From NCBI RefSeq assembly GCF_000376945.1, contig NZ_AQXU01000011.1, forward strand, positions 1 to 64,000: 64,000 nucleotides of DNA, read 5' to 3'. The notes below the pieces were generated by a model. It saw only the letters and a program-made list of their open reading frames with translations. It did no database searches and had not been told where the DNA came from. Both the position numbers and the translations under genes were made by a program. Position 1 is the first letter of the stretch. Each line of letters opens with the position of its first letter. This stretch comes from Leeia oryzae DSM 17879 (GTDB lineage: Bacteria > Pseudomonadota > Gammaproteobacteria > Burkholderiales > Leeiaceae). Below are positions 56,609-64,000 of the stretch, piece by piece.

Positions 56609-56678
56609 ATTAATGCCATTCTTCAAGGTAAATTTCCTCGAACATTAAATGAGTTACACACATTTTGTGTGAATTTAC

Positions 56679-56707
56679 ATGAGATGCTAGCAGTACGAGA
56701 ATGTCAA
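56679..56707 (-). promoter_or_regulatory. Possible sigma-70 promoter of the pilM operon
   Basis: On the minus strand TTGACA (56707-56702) is followed after exactly 17 bases by TCTCAT (56684-56679), a poor -10. A consensus -35 at this place before a divergent gene makes it plausible. A 6-bp inverted repeat CACACA-TTT-TGTGTG (56657-56671) lies just downstream and could be an operator. Confidence 0.35.
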
Positions 56708-56804
56708 GTAAAGCATCCATGCAGACATCATGTGTAGAATCGCAACATAAATTACAAATTCGTTTTAAAATAAGCACTCATTCCAGCAGGATTAAGATAC
56801 CGAT

Positions 56805-59093
56805 ATGTCTCGAAAATGGATTTTTTACCCGATTCTAGGTTTATTTACGTTATTCCTGATCGGTGTGGCTGTATTGGCAATTGCCATTATGCTTACCTAC
56901 CCTCGCTTGCCAAGTGTACAAGGTTTACAAGACTATCGGCCAGTCATTCCGTTAAAGATTTATACCGCTGATGGCGTCCAGATTGGTGAATTTGGCCAAG
57001 AGCGCCGGGATTTCATCAAGATCCAGGACGTGCCGCTCAAAATGAAACAAGCCATCTTGTCTGCGGAAGACGAGCGTTTTTATGAACATAGTGGCGTAGA
57101 TTATCAAGGCGTTCTACGCGCATTGCTCGCCAACGTCATGCAAGGGCATACCGTATCCGGTGCCAGTACCATCACCCAGCAGGTCGCCAAAAATTTTTTC
57201 CTTTCTCCGGAAAGAACATTTGAGCGCAAATTCAAGGAAGCGCTCCTTGCTTTCAAGATAGAACAAAATCTCAGCAAAGACCAAATTCTTGAGTTGTATA
57301 TGAACCAGATCAATCTGGGACAGCGTGCTTACGGGTTTGGGGCAGCGGCAAAAACCTACTTTGGTAAACCGCTACAGAATCTCAGTATAGCCGAAATGGC
57401 CATTTTGGCCGGCTTGCCGAAGGCCCCTAGCAAATTCAATCCAGTCGTCAATCCTGAACGCGCCAAACTGCGCCAGCAATATGTATTACGCAGAATGCGG
57501 GAATTGAATTACATCACGGATGATGAATTACAAGCAGCAAAAATAGAACCACTACATGTGCAAAAGTCTGTTGCAGATTTCCCTGCCCATGGAGAGTATG
57601 TAGCCGAAATGGCGCGTCAGTTCATGTTTGACCAGTTCAAGGACTCGGCCTACACACAAGGCTTTAAAGTGTATACCACGGTTGAGAGTGACCACCTGGA
57701 AGCAGCGTATCTGGCGGTGAGACATGGACTGCTGGATTTTGACAAGCGTCATGGTTACCGCGGGGCAGAGTCGTACATCGATATCTCCTCTGACAGCTCG
57801 GAAGAGTTTCTGGATAGCGCTTTGATGGATGTAAAAGACAGCGGGGACATTTATCCGGCCGTTGTGCTTGAAGCAAGCACAAACAAGGTTGTCGCGTATC
57901 GCAAGGGCGGAGAAACGCTTGAGATTACCGGGAACGGACTGAGGTTTGCCAAGCAAATGCTCAGTAGCAAGGCCAACGAAGCGGTAAGAATCCGGCCAGG
58001 TGCTGTGATTCGTGTTTCTCGCACCAGTGCTGATAACTGGGAAATCGTACAGTTGCCGCAAATCGAATCGGCTTTTGTCTCGGCAGACCCGAATACCGGC
58101 GCCATCAAGGCCTTGATTGGTGGTTTTGACTTTAACCGCAATAATTTCAACCACAGCACCCAGGCATGGCGTCAACCCGGTTCCAGTTTCAAACCGTTTA
58201 TTTATTCGGCCGCCATTGAAAAAGGCTTTACCGCGGCAACCGTGGTCAATGATGCACCTTTGGTGATCGACCAGGGCGGGCAACACTGGGAACCGAAAAA
58301 CTCGGATGGCAAATTTGAAGGCCCCATGACCATCCGTAGAGCCTTGGCCAAATCCAAAAACCTGGTTTCCATTCGTTTGCTGCAGGCGATTACGCCTCAG
58401 TATGCACAAAGTTACATCCAGAAATTTGGCTTTGCCGCTGACCATCACCCGGCTTTCCTGACCATGGCACTGGGTGCAGGTACGGTTACCCCTTATCAGA
58501 TGGCGGGGGCGTACAGCATATTTGCCAATGGCGGCTATAAGGTGCAAACCTACTTTATTGACCGGATTGAAGATGGCAAAGGGAAAGTCATCTTCCAGAG
58601 CAAGCCGTACAAAGCAGGCGTGAATGCACCGCTGGCGATTGACCCGCGTAATGCGTTCATCATGAACAGCATGATGGGTGACGTGGTGAGGTACGGTACC
58701 GCGGCTCGTGCAATGTCATTAGGCCGGCGCGACCTGGCAGGAAAAACAGGGACAACCAATGATGTGATGGATGCCTGGTTTGCCGGCTACTCGCAGCGTA
58801 ACCTGGTAGGGGTTGTCTGGGTCGGGTATGACCAGCCCAAACCACTGGGAGGTCAGGAAACGGGCGGCCACGCAGCGTTGCCGATCTGGATGACTTATAT
58901 GGGACATGTGCTGAAAGGCGTGCCGGAGCGTCCGCTGGATACCCCTCAAGGTGTAGTAAATAACGGTGGCGAGTATTTCTATGGCGAACACACCAATGTG
59001 GCCCCAGATCTGGGACTGGATAACAGTTCACCAGATGAGGCACCGGCCAGCTCCGCCACCAGCGTAGACTCCATCAAGGAAATGCTGTTTTAA
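56805..59093 (+). CDS. mrcA: Class A penicillin-binding protein 1A
   Basis: This bifunctional peptidoglycan synthase has 762 residues. The N-terminal TM helix is near 6-30. The glycosyltransferase domain (about 55-230) has catalytic Glu in SAEDERFYEHSGVD, STITQQVAKN and the GQRAYGFGAAA segment. An OB-like insert follows, then the transpeptidase domain with nucleophile Ser in PGSSFKPF, SKN, and KTGTT near 650. It faces the pil operon, the ponA/mrcA-pilM arrangement common in Gram-negative bacteria. Confidence 0.96.
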   Translation: MSRKWIFYPILGLFTLFLIGVAVLAIAIMLTYPRLPSVQGLQDYRPVIPLKIYTADGVQIGEFGQERRDFIKIQDVPLKMKQAILSAEDERFYEHSGVDYQGVLRALLANVMQGHTVSGASTITQQVAKNFFLSPERTFERKFKEALLAFKIEQNLSKDQILELYMNQINLGQRAYGFGAAAKTYFGKPLQNLSIAEMAILAGLPKAPSKFNPVVNPERAKLRQQYVLRRMRELNYITDDELQAAKIEPLHVQKSVADFPAHGEYVAEMARQFMFDQFKDSAYTQGFKVYTTVESDHLEAAYLAVRHGLLDFDKRHGYRGAESYIDISSDSSEEFLDSALMDVKDSGDIYPAVVLEASTNKVVAYRKGGETLEITGNGLRFAKQMLSSKANEAVRIRPGAVIRVSRTSADNWEIVQLPQIESAFVSADPNTGAIKALIGGFDFNRNNFNHSTQAWRQPGSSFKPFIYSAAIEKGFTAATVVNDAPLVIDQGGQHWEPKNSDGKFEGPMTIRRALAKSKNLVSIRLLQAITPQYAQSYIQKFGFAADHHPAFLTMALGAGTVTPYQMAGAYSIFANGGYKVQTYFIDRIEDGKGKVIFQSKPYKAGVNAPLAIDPRNAFIMNSMMGDVVRYGTAARAMSLGRRDLAGKTGTTNDVMDAWFAGYSQRNLVGVVWVGYDQPKPLGGQETGGHAALPIWMTYMGHVLKGVPERPLDTPQGVVNNGGEYFYGEHTNVAPDLGLDNSSPDEAPASSATSVDSIKEMLF

Positions 59094-59113
59094 TGTTTTA
59101 CTGAAATAGTATG

Positions 59114-59157
59114 CCGTTCATCCGCATGTCTTACCGACAGCATTTGCGGATGAGCGG
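59114..59157 (+). repeat. Stem-loop downstream of mrcA
   Basis: CCGTTCATCCGCA (59114-59126) pairs with TGCGGATGAGCGG (59145-59157), 13 bp with one G-T pair. TGTC/GACA forms a second small stem in the loop. There is no T-run, so termination would need Rho. It separates mrcA from the unknown gene at 59215. Confidence 0.55.
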
Positions 59158-59214
59158 TCATATTCTCCGGGCGTTAATCTGCCTTCCATACATTCGAACG
59201 CCTGCCGGTACATC

Positions 59215-59811
59215 ATGACCAGAAAAAACGTGTCAAACCACCCAAACGGGCTGCAAATCCGTCAGCAAATTGCCAATCTGAGCGCGCGTTTGATGGTTGA
59301 TGGTTACGAGAATGATTTGAATACGGCGTGTCGCAAGGCCGCAAAGCAACTGGGCATCACCGACAGCCGTCTATGGCCTGACAAGGAAATGCTAGCAGCA
59401 AGCCTTCATGAATACCGCGCTGTATTTGCACCGGAACACAGCCAGACGCAGCTGCAGCGGCTACAAAATGCGCAGGCTTTCATGATGACCATCGCCGATG
59501 TTGATCCTGTCGTGATTGGCGACATCTTGAACGGACAGGCCAGCGAACATTCTGCCATCGACATTGCCGTTGATATGGAGTTTGAAAAACAGCTGGTGTT
59601 TCACTTTACCAACCGTGATCTGCCTTATCGCTATCTGCCGGGCAAGCGAATCATCATGGCTGTAGAGACGGGGCAGGAAGAATACCTGATCCACCTGCAG
59701 TCCAGCCCGGCCATGCGGCAATTGCGGCAAGAAATTCCGACTAGAGATCAAGTCCTGAGCATGACAATCAAGCAACTGGAAGAGTACCTAACCAAAATGG
59801 CATCTTCCTGA
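59215..59811 (+). CDS. Hypothetical protein, possibly nucleotidyltransferase-like
   Basis: This 198-residue soluble protein I do not firmly recognise has no signal peptide or TM helix. The first half is helical and basic (ANLSARLMVDGYENDLNTACRKAAKQLGI, residues about 19-47, with WPDKEML after it). The second half looks alpha/beta (AIDIAVDMEFEKQLVFHFTNRDLPYRYLPGK, about 122-152). The N-terminal part resembles proteins annotated in neisserial genomes as UPF or nucleotidyltransferase-associated; that link is weak. No strong ribosome site is seen. It is convergent with dacB. Confidence 0.7.
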   Translation: MTRKNVSNHPNGLQIRQQIANLSARLMVDGYENDLNTACRKAAKQLGITDSRLWPDKEMLAASLHEYRAVFAPEHSQTQLQRLQNAQAFMMTIADVDPVVIGDILNGQASEHSAIDIAVDMEFEKQLVFHFTNRDLPYRYLPGKRIIMAVETGQEEYLIHLQSSPAMRQLRQEIPTRDQVLSMTIKQLEEYLTKMASS

Positions 59812-59829
59812 CGGTACTTGCATACACTA

Positions 59830-61266
59830 CTACATGGTGTCGTACACGGATTTGACGACTTCATCCAGTACCAAGCCCCCCCGCTCTGCCGCTTTATGGT
59901 TAATGATGGCGGCAATCACCACCCAATGACCGGATCGGGTACGCACATATCCCGCTAATGCCCGGACATCATTCAGCGTCCCGGTTTTCAGGTGGGCATA
60001 ACTGGCCAGTTCGTCGTTCGCAAATCGCTTCTTGACGGTGCCATCGACACCGGCAATCGGCAGAGAGGCCATGAACTCGGGCATGTAGGGTGACCTCCAG
60101 GCCTGCAGTAGCAGCTGCCCCAGATGGGCGGTACTGATCCGCTCCACACGTGAAAGACCTGCGCCATTTTCCAGCACCAGCTCGGGGAAGCTCAATTTTT
60201 GTCCGCTTAGCCAGACACGGATCGCTTCAATACTGGCAGCCAGCGGGTTGGTATTGAAACCGGCTTTACGCCCCAGTGCCAGAAACACCATTCTGGCCAT
60301 CAGATTATTCGAGTACTTATTCACATCCTGAATGACATTGGAGAGACCCGCCGAGTTTTGGGACGCCAGCACACTACCATTTTCAGGAGAAATGGCGATG
60401 GGCCAGTTTTCTTGTTTTAACTGATTATCCAGCTTGGGCCAGAGCCCCCCAAGTTCGCGCCAGGTATCGCGAATGGAGGCAGCTGCAAACATGGGATGTG
60501 TACCGATGGCAGCATAGTAATTGGCCGACGGACATGCTTTGGGAAACTTCCCAGTAAACGTCAGTGTTTTTTGCTTGCCTTTGTCCTGCAACAAGACACT
60601 GACTTGTGATTTCCAGTCAGCACACGACCCACTTTCCATTGTCTTCAATTGGTTTACCAGCATCACGTCCGGCAACTGCGGATCGGCCAGTAAGGTAACG
60701 CGGTCTTCTGTGGGTGTGAGCTGGACACGCAACGTCTTGAAATTGATCACCAACGGGTCTGGCGACACATTATAGGGACGGTCCGCACTACCATCGAAAA
60801 CGCCATCGTCCTCATTTCCAACCGGGAAATAACTGCGGTCCAGCTTTAACTCGCCGTTAATCTCACGGATACCCCGCTGACGCAGCTGACGCAGTAACAG
60901 CCACAGTTGCTCCTGAGTAAACTTGGGATCCCCTTGCGCCTTGATATAGATATCACCTTGCCAGACATCCTGCTCAAGGTGTCCCGCGGAAATCACCTGT
61001 GTTTGCCACTGATAGGCTGGCCCCAGAATTTCAAGGGCGGCATAGGTGGTTAACAGCTTCATGGTCGAGGCTGGATTGACCGGCATCTCGGCTCGAAATG
61101 CTAATGATGGGTTGTTCTCATCCACCGGTTGCACAAACAGGGATAAGGCACTATCCGGTAATCTGGCCGTTTTCAGCGCGTCAGCGACACTGGCGGGCAG
61201 ATTGGCGGGGGCAGCCAGAACCGTTGAGCCATATATGGCCAGTACAAAAGCAACAGCTTTAAACAC
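59830..61266 (-). CDS. dacB: D-alanyl-D-alanine carboxypeptidase/endopeptidase (PBP4)
   Basis: DacB is a periplasmic enzyme that trims and cuts peptidoglycan cross-links. The 478-residue precursor has a signal peptide (ending near STVLAA), active-site Ser in PASTMK (SxxK), SNN (SxN) in KYSNNLMARM and KTG in AHLKTGTL, with the large insert typical of class C PBPs between the first two. The start is a GTG at 61266 with GGAAG 6 bases upstream; a longer frame to 61413 reads into non-typical sequence, and 478 matches E. coli (477). Confidence 0.95.
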   Translation of the reverse strand: MFKAVAFVLAIYGSTVLAAPANLPASVADALKTARLPDSALSLFVQPVDENNPSLAFRAEMPVNPASTMKLLTTYAALEILGPAYQWQTQVISAGHLEQDVWQGDIYIKAQGDPKFTQEQLWLLLRQLRQRGIREINGELKLDRSYFPVGNEDDGVFDGSADRPYNVSPDPLVINFKTLRVQLTPTEDRVTLLADPQLPDVMLVNQLKTMESGSCADWKSQVSVLLQDKGKQKTLTFTGKFPKACPSANYYAAIGTHPMFAAASIRDTWRELGGLWPKLDNQLKQENWPIAISPENGSVLASQNSAGLSNVIQDVNKYSNNLMARMVFLALGRKAGFNTNPLAASIEAIRVWLSGQKLSFPELVLENGAGLSRVERISTAHLGQLLLQAWRSPYMPEFMASLPIAGVDGTVKKRFANDELASYAHLKTGTLNDVRALAGYVRTRSGHWVVIAAIINHKAAERGGLVLDEVVKSVYDTM

Positions 61267-61528
61267 AATACACTTCCATTTCAAACACTTTAGCGTCCAG
61301 GCTGGGGATAACCGGTACGTATGGAAAATCAGGTAGCGCTGACAACCGGACATTTTTGGAAGAAACATCATTATTGCCATAGCAAAGTCGCAGATGCACC
61401 ATTGCACAGGCACATGTCTGCAAAGAATGATGTAACACTATGCGAGGATCAGACCACGCATCTACGAGAGATCGCTGATCCTGCCTATTTTAACATCAAG
61501 CAACAGGCGAGCCAGCGGCAAAGGTGGA

Positions 61529-62224
61529 TTATTCGTTGGCGGTAACTTGTTCTAACCGGTAGCCAAAACTATACACAGGGGTTAAGCGAAAGCCGTTTTC
61601 AGGCCTTAACTGCAGTTTGCTCCGGACCCGCGAGATATGGGTATCCATGGACCGGGAGTTGAGGTATTGCCCATGACCCCAGATAACCTCCTGGATGTGG
61701 CTGCGAGATAATAACCGACCCAGATTACGGAACAGCATCAAGGCCAGATCAAATTCTTTTTGCGTCAGCTCAATCGGATCGCCCTGCCGGGTCAGGCGGC
61801 GAGCAATGAGATCAAACTCGAAGGGCGCGACTTCGAAGCTCTCTGTCTCACGCTGATTGGGGTAGGCACGTCTTAACAATGCGGCTACCCGGGCAAGCAG
61901 TTCTGCCTTGCGTACAGGTTTGACCATATAATCATCCGCGCCTTCGTTAAGCCCGGAGACAACATCGGTTTCTTCGTGACGACAGGTGAGGAACATGATG
62001 GGCACTGGTGTATCCATATTGGCACGCACCCATTTCAGCACCTCAAATCCGGAGAGATCCGGTACTTCCCAGTCCAGCAGCAGTAAATCGTAGCTTTCTC
62101 GCTTTAACTCCTGAATGAGCCGCTTTCCTTCCTGAAAACCGCATGCGTTGTGGCCACCCTCATTCAAGGACTGGCAGACAAATTCACTGAGGCTGACATC
62201 GTCATCAAGTACTGCAATTCGCAT
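61529..62224 (-). CDS. OmpR-family response regulator
   Basis: This 231-residue regulator has a receiver with DDD at 8-10 and phospho-Asp51 in LLLDWEVP, a Lys in MVKPVRKAE, and a C-terminal winged helix ending in ...RVRSKLQLRPENGFRLTPVYSFGYRLE. Its partner is the CHASE2 kinase encoded 93 bases upstream in the same direction. The output genes are not known. Confidence 0.93.
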   Translation of the reverse strand: MRIAVLDDDVSLSEFVCQSLNEGGHNACGFQEGKRLIQELKRESYDLLLLDWEVPDLSGFEVLKWVRANMDTPVPIMFLTCRHEETDVVSGLNEGADDYMVKPVRKAELLARVAALLRRAYPNQRETESFEVAPFEFDLIARRLTRQGDPIELTQKEFDLALMLFRNLGRLLSRSHIQEVIWGHGQYLNSRSMDTHISRVRSKLQLRPENGFRLTPVYSFGYRLEQVTANE

Positions 62225-62317
62225 CGGAATTCCCTGGGTTTTAAGCTTTCTGCTACTAGTCTACAAAATGATCAGATGAAATGCCATTTAAATAGTCACA
62301 CGAACCGCAAATACAGG

Positions 62318-64000
62318 TCAGGTCATCAATAACGCAACCCTGATGATGGTGCCTTTCCCCGGCTGACTTTCTACTGTGACGCTCGCGCCATGCCGGTCCA
62401 GCACGGTTTTGACAAAAGCCAAGCCGAGCCCGATCCCTTCCGTCACGGGGTGCTCCGGTGACATGAACCGGGTAAACCGGTTAAACATGGCTGCTTGCTG
62501 TTCCGGTGTTACCCCATATCCCTGATCAATGACCTCACAGCACCAGTGCTGCGCATCCCGATAAAGATGACAACGCACCGCCGTGTGCATCGGGCTATAT
62601 TTTATGGCATTGGAAATCAGGTTAATCATGACACGGGTTAGCATCCGACGATCGGCCAGCACCATCGCTTCATCTTGCAGCTCCGGATACACCAGCTTGA
62701 TATGCCGGCTATTGGCCAGCGCCCACATCTCGTCCATGGCATCACAGACAATTTCCAGCAGGCTTTCTTCTTCGAAATGATAATGCTGTGCTTCGGCGCG
62801 CGCCAACTGCACAAAGTCATCCGCCAAACCGAGTGCACGCCGCGCGTATTGTTCGACCCTGGCCAGGAACTCGTCGGGCGGCAGGGCATTATTACTGCGT
62901 TGCATGTCGATCAGCGCCAGTATCGAGGCCTGCGGCGCACGCATGTCATGCGACAGGAACCGGAGTGCTTCGTCGCGTCCCTGCTCGGCTTGGCGCAAGG
63001 AGGAGATATCGATAATGGACACGATCCATCCGCTCAATTTGCGATGCACATTGACGAACGGGACACATTTGACCAGCAGGCGCTTGCCATCCGACCCGAC
63101 TACCTCGATACCCTCTGGCGCAGCTGCAATGGCATGCGTATCCAGCAACCCCATCCAGGATTCCAGCTGATCTGCAATCTGCGGCTCGTAAGGCAAGAGT
63201 AACTGGGAGAGAAAGCGGCCATATAGTGGATCTTCCAATCCACCCGAGAAACGTCTTGCTGCAGCCTGATTCGCCACCACCACCCGACCCGAGGCATCGA
63301 CAATCAATGCGGCATCCGGCGCACTATTGATGCCGTCGAACATGAACTGACGCCAGTCCGACATCTGATCTGCCACTTCCCGGATGCGGGCAATCCGTTC
63401 ATCCAGCACTTTGGGCAGGGTCAAGGTAGTTTGCGGTGTCCCCCTTGGCAAAGGCTCCTGGCGGATTCTGTCAAATGTCTCCTGCATGTAGGCGAGGGCG
63501 GCTTCCAGGCGTCGCCAGCTCCATAATGGGTACGCCAGTACCAGCGAGATCACACAGGGCACAGGCGTCACCCAGATGCCAAACTGCATCAGCACCGCAC
63601 TGGCGGCCAGTACGCCAGCCCCAAGGGTGACAAAAAGCAGAATGATGCGTCTCGCGGAAAAAAAGAAAATGCAAAAATACAGTATCAGCAGAGGAAACAG
63701 GTTGATGGACAGCTTGAGCAAAGTGCTTGCGTCCCGAATCGTGATGTTTTGCCTGAGGGCATCCATGGCGTTGGCCAGTACCTCAATGTCCGCCATACGT
63801 GTCGAGGACTCGTTCACCGGGACAGCATAATCGTCCCCCAGCCCTGTCACCGTTGCCCCCAGCAAGACATATTTGCGCTGAAAAATGGCCGCCGAGACTT
63901 TGCCTTGCAAAACATCGCTAAACGTCACTTCTGTAAAGTGCCCGCTTTTACCCGCGAAAGGAATATGGCGCAGATCATAGTTATGCGTTGCGACCTCCCG
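62318..64000 (-). CDS. CHASE2-domain sensor histidine kinase (5' end beyond the window)
   Basis: The frame is open to the right edge, so the N terminus is missing; 560 residues are visible. In order: the end of a CHASE2 sensor domain (IPFAGKSGHF, VLLGATVTGLGDDYAVPV), three TM helices, a PAS domain (INSAPDAALIVDASGRVVVANQAAARRF), a HisKA H-box FLSHDMRAPQASILALID, and an HATPase with NLISNAIKYSP, EVIDQGYG and GIGLGLAFVK. CHASE2 domains sense unknown extracellular cues. It is paired with the OmpR regulator downstream. Confidence 0.92.
   Translation of the reverse strand, partial: REVATHNYDLRHIPFAGKSGHFTEVTFSDVLQGKVSAAIFQRKYVLLGATVTGLGDDYAVPVNESSTRMADIEVLANAMDALRQNITIRDASTLLKLSINLFPLLILYFCIFFFSARRIILLFVTLGAGVLAASAVLMQFGIWVTPVPCVISLVLAYPLWSWRRLEAALAYMQETFDRIRQEPLPRGTPQTTLTLPKVLDERIARIREVADQMSDWRQFMFDGINSAPDAALIVDASGRVVVANQAAARRFSGGLEDPLYGRFLSQLLLPYEPQIADQLESWMGLLDTHAIAAAPEGIEVVGSDGKRLLVKCVPFVNVHRKLSGWIVSIIDISSLRQAEQGRDEALRFLSHDMRAPQASILALIDMQRSNNALPPDEFLARVEQYARRALGLADDFVQLARAEAQHYHFEEESLLEIVCDAMDEMWALANSRHIKLVYPELQDEAMVLADRRMLTRVMINLISNAIKYSPMHTAVRCHLYRDAQHWCCEVIDQGYGVTPEQQAAMFNRFTRFMSPEHPVTEGIGLGLAFVKTVLDRHGASVTVESQPGKGTIIRVALLMT

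Noticed and set aside
57552-58547. Open frame antisense to mrcA (331 codons)
   Set aside because: It lies within the transglycosylase/transpeptidase gene and is explained by codon bias.
1-64000. CRISPR arrays, insertion sequences, prophage or integrative elements
   Set aside because: No regularly spaced repeats, transposase, integrase, phage genes or flanking direct repeats were found; gene content is housekeeping throughout.

Overview
The window is about 64 kb of ordinary chromosome from a Gram-negative betaproteobacterium, most likely order Neisseriales (a Chitinibacter/Chromobacterium-type relative; the genus cannot be fixed by eye). The evidence is the lolB-ispE-tRNA-Gln-prs-rplY-pth order, the hda/perM/purM neighbourhood, the pilMNOPQ-aroK-aroB operon facing a class A PBP gene, Lol and Mur genes, and an rRNA operon leader of proteobacterial type. 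Coding density is high. No insertion sequence, prophage, integrase, CRISPR array or plasmid gene was seen.

Layout. The first ~250 bases are the promoter and leader of a leftward rRNA operon whose 16S gene lies just beyond the left edge. Next come a two-component pair (0.4-3.7 kb), a dynamin-like GTPase, mutM, and a rightward block TPR protein-lolB-ispE-tRNA-Gln-prs-rplY-pth (7.2-13 kb). A leftward nucleoside-type ABC importer lacking its binding protein follows (13-16.6 kb), then a secreted PKD-like protein, suhB, trmJ with an SbmA/YddA-type ABC exporter, and an unknown CxxC protein. putA and a divergent Lrp-type regulator (21.6-25.7 kb) precede a chemoreceptor. sdaA and gcvT (27.8-30.5 kb) are separated from gcvH-gcvP (33-36.3 kb) by a membrane-anchored alpha-carbonic anhydrase and a LysR regulator. 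Two paralogous periplasmic binding proteins, murI, HAD-hda-perM, and purM-purN-DUF3108-RsmB follow. Then come a YdgA-like protein, an MscS channel, a fatty-acid desaturase, aroB-aroK-pilQPONM, PBP1A, an unknown protein, dacB, and a second two-component system whose CHASE2 sensor kinase runs off the right edge.

Functional themes. Serine, glycine and proline catabolism is concentrated here: SdaA deaminates serine, GcvTHP splits glycine into one-carbon units, PutA oxidises proline to glutamate, and PurN downstream consumes formyl-folate. Cell-wall synthesis (murI, PBP1A, dacB), type IV pilus assembly and ribosome maintenance make up most of the rest.

Most interesting. The protein genes are largely conventional. 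The unexplained signal is in non-coding leaders. The 330-base leader of sdaA and the ~150-base leader of putA each contain a branched, stem-closed fold, and one strand of that fold is also complementary to the Shine-Dalgarno region of the downstream gene. This is the layout of a translation-controlling RNA switch, and neither leader shows the core of a riboswitch class I recognise. Weaker leader candidates precede rplY and purM, and an inverted repeat covers the aroK start. All folds were found by hand and need covariation analysis.
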